From positions 147,468,041-147,532,040 of the forward strand of contig NC_079212.1 in the NCBI RefSeq assembly GCF_029633865.1: DNA of 64,000 nucleotides, written 5' to 3'. The notes under the pieces were generated by a model. It worked only from the letters and a program-made list of their open reading frames with translations. It made no database searches and was not told where the DNA came from. The translations under genes were made by a program, and so were the position numbers. The first letter of the stretch is position 1, and each line of letters opens with the position of its first letter. Below, piece by piece: positions 54,152 through 64,000 of the stretch. The DNA comes from Lampris incognitus (lineage: Eukaryota > Chordata > Actinopteri > Lampriformes > Lampridae).

Positions 54152-54254
54152 CTTAACAGGCAACGTCTTCCTGTCGCGGATAACTCTTCCGAGCTCAATC
54201 ACCGACTGCATCTGGGAGACAGCATTCTCAATGCGCTTGTCAATCAAACTCTCC
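54152..54254 (-). CDS. iars1: iars1 exon B
   Basis: 103 bp following TCTGTGTTACAG and followed by GTCGGT. It completes an Arg codon begun in exon A (AG|G) and reads ESLIDKRIENAVSQMQSVIE, then LGRVIRDRKTLPVK. This is the end of the anticodon-binding helical domain (MQSVIELGR-IRDRK is highly conserved in IleRS). Exits in phase 0. The donor AAG|GTCGGT is weaker than consensus. Confidence 0.96.
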
Positions 54255-55000
54255 CTGTAACACAGAAGATGCAAATATTATAAAACGGCATCAACTATCG
54301 CTTCAGTGAGTACACACAAAGTACACACACAGTTAGCTTGAGGGACTGAATGATATTTAGCCTTCAGAAGGTGGCTGCAGGATGGTGCAGTGAAGAGTTT
54401 TGGTCTCGCCACTGAATCCAAATGTTGAAAGTGTTTTAACACTGGAAGGACCGGGACTTCACTCCTACCTAAAACCACCGCTGGTGTTTAAACTGTTAGT
54501 GTGTCTGTTGTGAAACTAACTGACACCAAAATTAACATTTTAACAACTTTAATACTACTTTTAAACAATTTAAAATGGCCGCTGTCCAACGCCTGTAAAT
54601 CCTGCAGCGCCTCGGTGGTAGTCATGGTGCGTCTGTAGTGGCGTCTGTAACCAGACATGTTGGACATCATCACACATCAAGCTTAGACTACTTGTCTGCA
54701 CTGGAGGGCGCTAGTGTGTTTCTAGGACAGAGCAGTGAACTTTACGAAGGAAATGATGTGACCAACACACGTAATAAATACTGACATGATGCACACCATG
54801 ATGCGCACATTACGAGCGGTCATACTGACCGCTCATGGTCGTGTTAGGTCGAGCTTATCATAACTTTTTTGTGCGATTGACCTAAAACTCATTTTAAATG
54901 CAAGCATATGCAGTTTTAGGAGCATTCAGGGAGCAGCAGGTCTGTATCTTTATTTTCACAAAGTTATTAAACTTTGAAAATCCAGAACACTCATAATGAC
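54255..55000. other. Intron A-B, acceptor-proximal part
   Basis: Unique AT-rich sequence, no gene recognised. The CATCATGATG-type direct sequence near 54780-54830 is not a clear element. Confidence 0.5.
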
Positions 55001-55002
55001 CA

Positions 55003-55590
55003 TCTGGTCGCAGGGCATCGTACCATCATGCCATCATACCATCATACCCTCACACCATCATACCATTACACCATCATATCATCACACCATTACACCATCA
55101 TACCCTCACACCATCATATCATCAGACCATCACACCATCACACCATCATACCCTCACACCATCATATCATCACACCATTACACCATCATACCATCATGCC
55201 ATTACACCATCATACAATCACACCATCATACAATTACACCATCATACCCTCACACCATCATATCATCACACCATTACACCATCATACCCTCACACCATCA
55301 TACCATTACACCATCATACCCTCACACCATCATATCATCATACCCTCACACCATCATACAATCACACCATCATACCATTACACCATCATACCGTCACACC
55401 ATTACACCATCATACAATCACACCATACAATCACACCATCACACCATCACACCATCATACCCTCACACCATCATACATCACAACATCACTCCATTACGCC
55501 ATCATACAATCAAACCATCACACCATCATACATCACACCATTACCCCATCACACCATCATACAAGCACACCATCATACCATGACACCTAA
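55003..55590. repeat. CCATCATACCATCACA-type tandem repeat
   Basis: About 590 bp of five-base-step repeats (CACCATCATA, CCATTACACC, CCCTCACACC), giving H/T/I/P/S-rich open frames in several frames. Noncoding. Confidence 0.93.
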
Positions 55591-55683
55591 CCCTGCTCCT
55601 GATGAGAGGTGGATGCCAGGAGAGGAGAGCAGCTTCAGTACAGACAACCCAACAGTTCACATTCAGCTGACATTTGTTATATG

Positions 55684-56650
55684 TAACTCTGCAACACAGA
55701 GCTGACAATGTGCCCAGCAGCACTCAGGCCCAACAGGAAGAACACAAACACCTAAGGGGAGCTTTAAAAACCTGCGGCTACCCCAGTTGGACCTTTGTGA
55801 AAACTGCAACACGTTCCAGAAAGACCAACCAGGTGAGCGATGAGGAGAAGAGGAACAGAAGGAATAACACAGTCATCCCGTATGTTTCTGGGGTCTCCGA
55901 GAAACTTAGGAGAATTTTTAACAAACACCACATCCTGGTATACTTCAAACCCAGCAACACACTCCCACAAAGACTGGTTCATCCTGAAGACCGTGTACCA
56001 CACACCCGGAAAAGCAATCTGGTGTATGCTGTACAATGCAATGAGGATCGCACTGATCTATACATAGGAGAAACCAAACAACCACTACACAAACGGATGG
56101 CCCAACACAGAAGGCCAAACTCCTCAGGACAAGACTCAGCAGTCTATCTACACCTAAAGGAGAAGACACACTCCTTCCAGGACAGCAACGTACACATTTT
56201 GGACAGGGAAGATAGATGGTTTGAAAGAGGGGTGAAGGAAGCCATCTATGTGAAACTGGAAAAACCATCCCTCAACAGAGGAGGAGGTCTGCGACACCAC
56301 CTATCTCCCACTTACAATGCCGTCCTTTCATCTCTACCCAGGAGACTCAAGAAGCCTAGCCTCCAAGAACAACAGTCGCTCACTAACGGCTCCAACCACT
56401 CTCATGACCACTGAATGGAGCACTAACGAAGTCGAAACCAACACCCCCAACGACCGTCGCTGCTTAACATCGGATCACAAAGAGCCATGGACATCTATAG
56501 CTCTGATAACGACTCCTAGAGGATAAATATCTGAGTCTCATCAGCAGCCAGTCAGACTAGCTTGGTCTAGTCAGAAAGGCCCGAACTGAGGAAGCCTCTT
56601 GGATGAGAGGCGAAACGTCTTCACGGATATATACCAAGTCCAGTTGCACT
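55684..56650 (+). mobile_element. Penelope-like element 3' part (GIY-YIG endonuclease)
   Basis: The frame 55674-56414 contains RRIFNKHHILVYFKPSNTLP, then a zinc-binding/endonuclease region with LVYAVQCNEDRTDLYIGETK and QPLHKRMAQHRR. These correspond to the GIY-YIG motif pair and catalytic Arg-containing helix of Penelope-like retroelements. WFERGVKEAIYVKLEKPSLN and GGLRHHLSPTYNAVLSSLPR follow, and the frame ends soon after. The reverse transcriptase half is missing. The 3' UTR holds GAGGAAGCCTCTTGGATGAG and AGGCGAAACGTCTTC (56588-56622). The remaining frame is open, but the element is 5'-truncated. It sits right after a CATC repeat. Confidence 0.9.
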
Positions 56651-56837
56651 TGATTCAACTCCTTTGGATAACCATGACCTGGATGAAGGAGAACATTCAC
56701 AGACACAACTTACAGTCGTACAGAGTACTCTACTTATTTATTTATTTATTTAGTACCATTTTTGTCTCTGGAACAACATGACTCACCTTTGCAGTGTTTT
56801 CTAAGCTGTTAGTCTGTCTGGGTGCACGAGTGCATGC

Positions 56838-56875
56838 GTGTGTGTGTGTGTGTGTGTGCGTGTGTGTATGTGTGT
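56838..56875. repeat. (GT)n microsatellite
   Basis: GTGTGTGTGTGTGTGTGTGC-type run with GC interruptions. Confidence 0.9.
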
Positions 56876-56982
56876 TTTGCACAGAGTGATGTGATGCGTC
56901 AAGTGCAGTAGTTAGAGAGAAGATGCATGCTTGCTTACCGCCTACTTTTTTTGGGGGGGGGATTCCTCCCCTTTTTTTTTCA

Positions 56983-57240
56983 CCTGACAGAGACGAGTTT
57001 CACCAGGGGGACGTAGCACGTAGCAGGATCACACTATTCCCCGCAGTTCCCCCTCGCCCCCAAACAGGCGCCCCGACCGACCAGAGGAGGCGCTAGTGTA
57101 GCGACCAGGACACATACCCACATCCGCCTTCCCACCTGCAGACACGGCCAATTGTGTCTGTAGGGACACCTGAGCAAGCCAGAAGTAACACAGGGATTCG
57201 AACTGGCGATCCCCGTGTTGGTGCGCTACCTGGACACCCC
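56983..57240 (-). mobile_element. tRNA-derived SINE, truncated
   Basis: Minus strand: head with GGTAGCGCACCAACACGGGG (part of the A-box region deleted) and CCAGTTCGAATCCCTGTG B box. The body runs to CCCCCTGGTGAAACTCGTCT near 56985. A G-run joins it to flanking sequence. Same family as at 15690. Confidence 0.8.
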
Positions 57241-58917
57241 CAGCTACCATCTGCTTTACGAACACACTGTTTCAGCAGAAGGCCAAATCCAAAACATCCT
57301 GGATGCACCTACGATCTGAACACTGGCACCTGATTGATTATATCATAAGCTGTATTGACACTAGTGATGTCTTGCTGACCCGGGCCACGAGAGGTGCAGA
57401 ATACTGGATGGATCACCACCTTATCATGACTAAACTCCACATCAAAGTGCGCCCCCCCCCCCACCCCACAGTGTCTCAAGAAACCCATAAAAAAAAATTG
57501 AACTGTGCTAAATTGAAGTCAGCCTCAGCATAGAATGAGTTCCATCGCTCGGCACGATGGCACTAGAGTTTGAGGCCATTCTGAGTTCTGACCATTCCAT
57601 GGATCAGAAATGGACCTTCCTAACCTCATTGTTACATCAAGCTGCAGTTGACTCTATAGGCTACAGAGCCAGAAAACATCAAAACTGGTTTGATGAGAAC
57701 TCTGACACCATCACATCCGTGCTTGAAACCATGCGTAGGGCACACATGGCTACTCTCAACTGCCCCCCATCTGCCATCTTTTGGCAGCAGTGGCAAACAG
57801 CACGTAAAGAGGTACAAACAACCTTGTGCACTCTGCAAAATACATGGTGAATGAACAAAGCTCACGAGATTCAATAATATGCTGACAGAAATTATATGCA
57901 CAACTTCTACAACTCTATAAGACTATATATGGCCCTAGGAACTGCTCTATCACACCCTTAAAGTCAGTGGACGGACTGACAACCCTGAAAGACCAAAAGC
58001 CGATCCTGGCAAAATGGGCTGAACATTTTGAAGCCCTAATTAACCAGCACTCACCAACTGACCGACCCATCCTGGAAGACCTGCCAATTCGTCCGCCCAT
58101 CCCAGACCTAGACCACTCACCAACTTTTCAAGAAGTACTTGCAGCCATCAAGTCCCTCAAGAACCATAAGTCCCCTGGAAGTACTGGTATCTCAGCAGAG
58201 CTCCTAAAACAAGGAGGATACTTGTGCTCCAGAATGATCGACCAGTACATCCTGCAGGTCTGGGACCATGGGAGTGTCCCTCAACAATGGAAGGATGCTA
58301 AAACTGTCACCCAGTACAAAAGCAGGGGTGACGAGTCCATCTGCGGCAACAGTCGTGGCATATCCCTGCTAGCTGTTGCAGGCAAGGTTCTAGGAAAGGT
58401 CATGGTATGCAGGATGGTGAAGCATTTGACAGAACATCCGCTTCCCGAGTCACAGTGCGGTTTCAGGAAGAACAGGAACATTGTGGATATGATTTTCACA
58501 GTAAGACAGCTAAAAGAAAAGTGCTGCGAACAACATCAGGGCCTTTACATGGCTTTTGTCGAAAGTCTGGCTGTTCGAGAAAATTTATGAAAATTCTGTC
58601 GCAATTCCACGATGGGATGGTGGCACGGGTGGCCATAGGAGGCCAGGAATCGGCACCCTTTAATGAATGCACTGGAGTGAGGCAGGGGTAAGTGCTGGAA
58701 CTGGTACGCCAACATTTTCCTCTGATGTATCACAAAGCTTTTTCATAAAAGTCTGGAAGGCAGTAGTGGGATCACAATAGACTTAGGCTAGATGGACACC
58801 TCTTCATTATTCGAAGGTTCCAGGCAACCACCAAGTTGTCAGCAGTGCAGGTCCTTGAGCTGCAGTATGCTGATGACTGCGCTCTTGTAGCTGACGCACC
58901 AGAAGACATGCAACCCA

Positions 58918-59321
58918 TGCTTGCCTAGGGTTGGGCCCCTAAAGAGTTTTATCGATACTACTACTCTTAACGGTACTGCTTATCGGTTCGGTACTTTAAC
59001 GGTACTCTTATCGGTACCGTACACTTGTCCTCTCCAATGAAGAGATGGTGCACTTTGGCAAGGTGCTCTGAAAGATTGCTGGTGTTGCCACCCTTGCATG
59101 CAAACTGCTTATCACTATTGTGGCAACGGGCCGTTTCATTTGTCAGCTCTAGTGAAATAAAGCCAAACTTTAGGACGTTTTGCTCTCTCCGCCGTCACGT
59201 CACACGAAGCCTCCTAGCATCGCAAGCACGTGCGCCTGTGTTTATCTGTTTGTGTGTCACTCACTGCCCAGAGCCCCGCCTCTCTGCCCAGAGCCCCGCC
59301 TCTCTGCCCTCAGCGCACTCG

Positions 59322-59364
<43 letters not shown>

Positions 59365-59662
59365 CCTGCAGGCAGGCAGAGAGAGTCGCGTTTAAACAGA
59401 CGATCGTCAGTTGTGGGAGAGTGGTGAAAATATATAATATGCAAAGCGGATATTTGGTGGAGTTGGTGAGATGAGATAAATGTGCAAGATAAGTGCAAGC
59501 TTGCTTTTATCTAGTGAGAAAAAATACGAAAAAAGCGACTGCTCAAGTGAAGTACCGATAGCAGGACCGTTAAGCTCGCACCTTATCAATACCTCGGTAT
59601 TTCCAGAAATTAGCCCCGGGGCCATTCGTCCCCGAGTACCGGGGCCCAACCCTATGCTTGCC
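58918..59662. mobile_element. Nonautonomous hAT element with exact 8-bp duplication
   Basis: Element 58926-59654 (729 bp) has terminal inverted repeats TAGGGTTGGGCCCC / GGGGCCCAACCCTA, perfect over 14 bases. It is flanked by TGCTTGCC at 58918-58925 and 59655-59662. The interior contains CGGTACTTTAACGGTACTCT-type repeats near the left end, a (CA)n run at about 59329-59362 and no transposase. It splits the LINE just after its YADD box. Confidence 0.92.
59328..59363. repeat. (CA)n microsatellite inside hAT element
   Basis: About 18 CA units. Confidence 0.95.
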
Positions 59663-60570
59663 GCAGTTGTGAATGCCTACAGCAGGCTGGGTCTATCAGT
59701 CAACACCACCAAGACTAGGGTGTTACGTAAATGGAGGTCCAGCCCCCCACCCACTATGCCTGCCTTCACTATAGAACACCAACCACTCTCAGTTGCTCCA
59801 CCTTTCAAATATCTGGGCAGCATCCTTTCTGAGGGCGGCAACACTGATCACGAAACTCAAACAAGCCTCTGTAGCCTTCAGCAAACTCCAACCAAAGGTC
59901 TTCCAGAACAGACACCTCCATCTGCACACCAAAATTGCCATTTACAAAGCCGTCTGCATCACAACTCTCCTACACAGCTGTGAAGCCTGGGTCACACACA
60001 GCCACAACCTAAAGTTACTGGAGCAGTTCCACATAAGGTTTCTGCAGTGAATCATGGGGATCACGTGGCGTGACCATGCTCCTGATGCTGAGATTCTTGC
60101 TAGGACAAACTGCAAGAGCATAGACGCCACGGTCACTGAACACTAACAGTGCTGGCTTGGGCATCTCATCAGGATGCCTCAAGCACACCTGCTCCATCAA
60201 GTCCTGTACGGACAGCTTCATCTGGGCCACCAGTCTACAGGTGGTCAGACGTGACACAAAGACCAGCTAAAAACATCACTGAAGAAATGTTGTATCGACC
60301 CCTTGAGACAGAAGCAACCGTTCCAATTGGAGGGAGATCTGCTACAGAGGTATAGAACAGCTGGAAATGGAGAGGAATGTGAAAATACAACAGAAAAGAC
60401 AAAGGAGACACACAACCGAGCCTGCCCCCACTGACTCACACTTCATGTGCCCAACACGCAATAAAGCTTGTGGATCAAGAATTGGACTCTACAGTCCTCA
60501 AAGAACACACCGTTAACGAGGAGGGATATCATCACTGGACGCGATGGACTACCACCAAAGGCAAAAGCAA

Positions 60571-60602
<32 letters not shown>

Positions 60603-60711
60603 AAAGTGTGTGAGAACAAGAGGGGGAATAAGGAAGAGTAGACTCAGGAAAAAAGTGAAACTTCAAGTAAAATAAGCACCAAGAGCTCAGATTCAGATCC
60701 ACTGATGACGC

Positions 60712-61955
60712 AATAGCCACTACACTTCATACCACCCTCACCCACCTGGAGAAAAGGAACTCCTGTGTGAGAATGCTGTTTGTAGATGACAGCTCAGCAT
60801 TCAACACCATAGTCCCCTTCAGACTCTACACCAAGCTCAGGGACTTAGGACTCAACCCCAGCCTGTGCAGCTGGATCCTGAACTTCCCGTCGAGCCGACG
60901 CCAGGTGGTGAGGATGAGCTCCAACACCTCTGCACCTCTGACCCTTAACAAAGGAGCCACCCAGGACGGCATCCTGAGTCCCCTTGTCTACTCCCTGTAC
61001 ATCCATGACTGCGTGACCACACATAGCTCCAACTTGGTGATAGAGTTTGCTAACGACACGACGGTGATGGGCCTGATCACCGACGATGACGAGACGGCGT
61101 ACAGGCGAGAGGTCAACAATCTAACAAAGTGGTGCCAGGAGAATAACCTCTCTCTCAACGTGGACAAAACCAAGGAGCTGATGTGGACTACAGGAAGAGA
61201 GGGGGGAGGCTGGACCCCACCGCCATCAACGGGACTGCTGTAGAGAGAGTCAAGAGCTTCAAGTTCCTTGGTGTCCACATTACCGAGAACCTCACCTTGG
61301 ATGAACACACCAGCCATGTGGTGAAAAAGGCACAGCAACGCCTCTTTCACCTCAGGCGACTGAAGAAGTTCGGCAGGGGGCCCAGGACTCTACGGGCCTA
61401 CTACAGAGGCACCACCGAGAGCATCCTGACTGGATGCATCACCACCTGGCATGGGAACTGGACTGCCCACAACCGCAACACACTGCAGAGGGTTGTGTGG
61501 ACGGCCCAGGACATCAGTGGATGCGAGCTTCCCTCCATGCAGGACCAGGACATAGTATACAATGGACACTGTGTCAGCAAAGCCCGTAGGATTATCAAAG
61601 ACCCCAGCCACCCCAACTAGGGACTGTTCCAGCTGCTACTGTTAGGCAAGCAGTACCACAGCCTCAAGCCGGGACCAGTAGGCTCCAGAACAGCTTCTTC
61701 CACCAGGCAACCAGGCTGCAGAACAAAGAACATTAAAGACACTAAGCCTGGTGCCGGACTGATGGTACTGACCTGTGGTCTTCAGCGGACACACACACAA
61801 ATATACAAACAACTACATACACATATGCACATTTATTAAGGCTGGGCCTTATTACTATTGTTGTTGCAGTGTTGAGGAGCTGAAACACAAGAATTTTACT
61901 CTCTTGTACTTGTATATTGAGACGTAACAAATAAAGAATCTTGACTCTTGAGATT
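60712..61955 (+). mobile_element. L2-like LINE, 3' half
   Basis: RT reading 60767-61243: RMLFVDDSSAFNTIVPFRLY, then NPSLCSWILNFPSSRRQVVR and QDGILSPLVYSLYIHDC. The catalytic box reads FANDTTVMG instead of FADDTT. After one frame change, 61183-61620 gives ERVKSFKFLGVHITENLTLD, KAQQRLFHLRRLKKFGRGPR and SILTGCITTWHGNWTAHNRN. The 3' UTR ends GTAACAAATAAAGAATCTTG with TTGACTCTTGAG tail. The 5' half is absent. Confidence 0.85.
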
Positions 61956-62295
61956 CATATTTTGCCAGGTCTGTTTTTTATTTGTTGTATGTGATATTTC
62001 CCTAGATATACCGATGTGCCTAATATCATGATATTACCATTTCATTTCTAGAATATCATGATGACTACTAAAACTGTCATACTGCAACACCCCTAATTTT
62101 AAGGGGCACTAGATGAAGATTAGGCTAAGTTTAAGTTACGCATTTTCACAGTCTCCTTTACTGTGGTGAAGGAGGATGTTTCCTATTCCTTTACGCACCA
62201 ACTGACTTGAGACAACATGAAGCTGCGTGTAACAAGCGGGCGTTAGGTGTTATTTAAAGGGTTATTTACAGGATAATTTAGGGTGTATTCCTGAC
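61956..62295. other. Intron A-B, donor-proximal part
   Basis: AT-rich; contains a short stretch of the ATATCATGATGACTACTAAA-type degenerate repeat (61990-62090). Nothing else recognised. Confidence 0.5.
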
Positions 62296-62417
62296 CTGAC
62301 TTGGGGCAGCATGAGATAGTGAATGCTGCTGGCATCCTTCTCCTCGACGGAGGCTGGGTCAATGAGTTGGCGCAGGTTCTGGTACATCATTTCTGTGATG
62401 AAGGGAGTCAACGGAGC
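62296..62417 (-). CDS. iars1: iars1 exon A (first exon in window)
   Basis: 122 bp following CTCTGTTCCAG and followed by GTCAGG. It reads APLTPFITEMMYQNLRQLID, then PASVEEKDASSIHYLMLPQV and the start of an Arg codon. It belongs to the anticodon-binding helical domain (aPf-TE-MYQNL pattern). By comparison with the roughly 1260-residue vertebrate protein, this begins near residue 770, so the HIGH and KMSKS catalytic parts lie in exons upstream of position 64000. The acceptor's polypyrimidine stretch is long (minus strand of the GA-rich 62430-62480). Confidence 0.95.
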
Positions 62418-62499
62418 CTGGAACAGAGTGAGAGGGAAAGAGAGAAAGAAGAATTCAGGGAGAGAAAAGAAGAAGAGGATTACAATCATAATGTGGCTA

Positions 62500-62740
62500 T
62501 GTGTAATAATTCTACCTCATGAATTTCAGTAACAAGTAAATATAACATGACTACTAAACTATCATAAAGTGATTAGTATACAACATCATGTGACAATATA
62601 ACAATATGTGAGGTAAATATCAAAATGTGACTAATACATTTTACAGTATGACTAATTTATGTTGTCAGGTGACTCGCTAATATGACCAGTAAATATTATA
62701 ATTTGACTAGTAAAGTCATATGATGAGTGGTTTTGTTGTT
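62500..62740. repeat. Degenerate AT-rich repeat, second field
   Basis: Motifs such as ATATGACCAGTAAATATTAT and AATTTGACTAGTAAAGTCAT, matching the field at 50690-52378. Confidence 0.7.
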
Positions 62741-63010
62741 TAACGAGGTCCGAGGTAAACTGTTTTTTCTGGGTGTACCAGAAAGGGGCTTTGTGGGGAA
62801 AAGCTGGAGTTCATTTGACATTTCTGAAAAGGCTTTTTTAAAATCAGAAATCCCAAGATTTGAAATCTGAGTAAAATCAAGAATTTTTGGGGAAGGAGCT
62901 CTGTTTCATCTTTGTTAGTTTTGTGACAACCGCAGGTAGAGCGTGCGCCCAGAGGCGTGAGGGAGCTGGTATACTGATGCGTGGGGACGCGCTTCCCATA
63001 GGAGGGGGGT
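62741..63010. other. Intronic sequence, no gene
   Basis: No exon or clear element recognised; open frames lack domain signals. Confidence 0.5.
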
Positions 63011-63011
63011 A

Positions 63012-63405
63012 GTGCAACGACCACGGATGACTAGACTCGCTAGCCCTTGGCTAACGGGTTGGACCCTTTAGCTGACTGGTTAATGTAGTCGCCCGTGGTG
63101 CAGGCGAACCAAGTTCGCGTCCCAGCTGCGGCGGTTCCCGGCTGCCCCCTGAATTCACTACATTGGTGTCAGAAGTGGGATGGTGAGACCGTGAGTTCAT
63201 TGGGAGCTGGTATGCTGAAGCGCGGGGACGCACTTCCCAAAGGAGGGCGGTAGTTTAATGACCACAGATGACTAGACTCGCAAGCCCTTGGCTAACGGGT
63301 CGGACCCTTTAGTCGACTGGTTAACGTAGTCGCCCGTGATGCGGGAGAGCCGGGTTTGCGTTCCGGCTGCGATGGTTCCCGGCTGCCCCCTGAATTCGCT
63401 ACAGT
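63012..63405 (+). repeat. tRNA-like repeat, two tandem copies
   Basis: Two copies (about 63028-63175 and 63268-63405) of GACTCGC(T/A)AGCCCTTGGCTA, TTTAGYNGACTGGTTAAYGT and a B-box-like GTTCGCGTCCC / GTTTGCGTTCC, each ending GGCTGCCCCCTGAATTC. Between them stands ACATTGGTGTCAGAAGTGGGA, which resembles an LTR-element primer-binding site. This may be part of a retroelement end rather than a SINE. Confidence 0.55.
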
Positions 63406-63623
63406 ATTCTCTGCTGTAAAAGAACGAAATGTAAGTTCAAGTATAAGAATGCTGAAGTAAGTTGGTAAATACTCAGGAGGTGTACTCGAAGGACGGCCAA
63501 CATGAAGACACAGGGACACTGGCAAACCTTCTCACTGAGATTGTTTGCTATCATCTATACAGAATGCCTTCATACCTATGACTACAGTATTATCTAAATA
63601 TGCAATGTTCACCTGTTCACCTA

Positions 63624-64000
63624 CGTTTAAGTTTTGTCTTCATTTGATGGCTGGGAGAGCTGGTGCGGGATTGGCTGGGAGAGCTTGGTCTGCTTTGTCC
63701 GGTGGGCCCAGGGATTACGGCCCCTGCCTGGAGCTGCGCCCACGGAGGAAACGCCAAGGGCGGTCTGACAGGGCATGGAAGCAGGGCGAGCTAAGCTAAC
63801 TGCTAGCCCATGCAGACCGGCGGTTCCGACATTCATCCTGGCTGGCATTTGTTCTGATGGACAGTGAGTTTTTTTGTTTAGCTTGGATGTGTGTTAGTTT
63901 GGGTATGTGTGTTCTTGTAGTGGTTGGATGTGTTGTTGTCTTTGTGTTGTACTGCTGTGGGCTGGGGGAAACGGCATTTCGATTCATTTCACGTACGCAA
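63624..64000 (+). mobile_element. 'GATGGCAGCGCG' family, copy 4 (runs off window)
   Basis: Starts inside the family sequence at GTTTAAGTTTTGTCTTCATT (5'-truncated), includes GCTAAGCTAACTGCTAGCCC and TTTGTGTTGTACTGCTGTGG, and reaches the window end before the AATAAAG terminus. Confidence 0.7.

Larger units (their letters stand above)
57300..60570 (+). mobile_element. LINE (R4/RTE-like RT group), interrupted by hAT
   Basis: In order: endonuclease end HWHLIDYIISCIDTSDVLLT...GAEYWMDHHLI (57310-57430), linker WFDENSDTITSVLE (57690), RT 57967-58590 (KSPGSTGISAELLKQGGYLC, VPQQWKDAKTVTQYKSRG, LPESQCGFRKNRNIVDMIFT), FNECTGVRQG (58660) and the YADD box LQYADDCALVAD (58860). After the 729-bp insertion it resumes at 59655 with NAYSRLGLSVNTTKTRVL, LHSCEAWVTHSHNLKLLEQF, and GHLIRMPQAHLLHQVLYGQL near 60160. 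It ends in an A-rich region (60570-60610). Several stops and frameshifts. Confidence 0.8.

Noticed and set aside
54974..55705. 243-codon histidine/threonine-rich protein
   Set aside because: CATCA-type tandem repeat translated; frame continues in other frames too.
63028..63120. Functional tRNA gene
   Set aside because: Repeated family with a GC-rich extension and no proper 3' end; kept as a tRNA-like repeat.

Overview
The window looks like intron-rich genomic DNA from a ray-finned (teleost) fish. The evidence is vertebrate-type split exons with GT-AG borders, long CA/GT microsatellites and several minisatellites. The mobile-element mix also fits: L2-, RTE- and Tx1-like LINEs, a Ty1/copia element, a Tc1 element, hAT derivatives, a Penelope-like fragment and tRNA-derived SINEs. 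No prokaryotic gene organisation is present. The species call is an inference from this mix.

The one host gene identified with confidence is iars1, cytosolic isoleucyl-tRNA synthetase, on the minus strand. Eleven consecutive coding exons lie between 62417 and 16750. Together they give about 472 uninterrupted codons with matching splice phases, from the anticodon-binding domain to near the end of the C-terminal tandem UNE-I-like repeats. The upstream exons lie beyond position 64000. The short final coding exon was not found below 16750. A second possible gene is hinted at by one exon-like block on the plus strand (14427-14552).

Layout: 1-12.4 kb is almost all tandem repeat (19-bp, 28-bp, 26-bp and about 27/30-bp minisatellites plus GT, CA and CT tracts), with two higher-order amplifications. 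12.4-16.7 kb holds a decayed LINE, unique sequence, SINE and LINE pieces and probably the 3' side of iars1. 16.7-19.4 kb holds iars1 exons K-H. 19.4-30.5 kb is one intron carrying two Tx1-like LINEs arranged head to tail within TC/GA tracts, plus pieces of a plus-strand L1/Tx1-like LINE. 30.5-39 kb holds exons G and F with a nearly complete Ty1/copia element between them (34077-38915, 5-bp target duplication). 39-47.7 kb is an intron with LINE fragments, an 800-bp GA tract, a Tc1 transposon with ~200-bp inverted ends, and an L2-like LINE split by two later insertions. 47.7-54.3 kb holds exons E-B with SINEs, a LINE nested in a SINE and a 46-bp minisatellite. 54.3-62.3 kb holds a CATCA-type array, a Penelope-like GIY-YIG fragment, a LINE split by a hAT element with an exact 8-bp target duplication, and another L2-like LINE. 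Exon A is at 62296-62417, and 62.4-64 kb is intron.

Only iars1 is likely to be under selection as a gene. Every mobile-element reading frame seen is broken, truncated or lacks a key residue, so none is expected to be active from here. I found no operon-like or clearly new multi-gene system. The most notable signals are the TC-tract-associated tandem LINEs, the copia start codon inside its primer-binding site, the perfect 40-bp palindrome, the nested insertions with exact footprints and the higher-order minisatellites.
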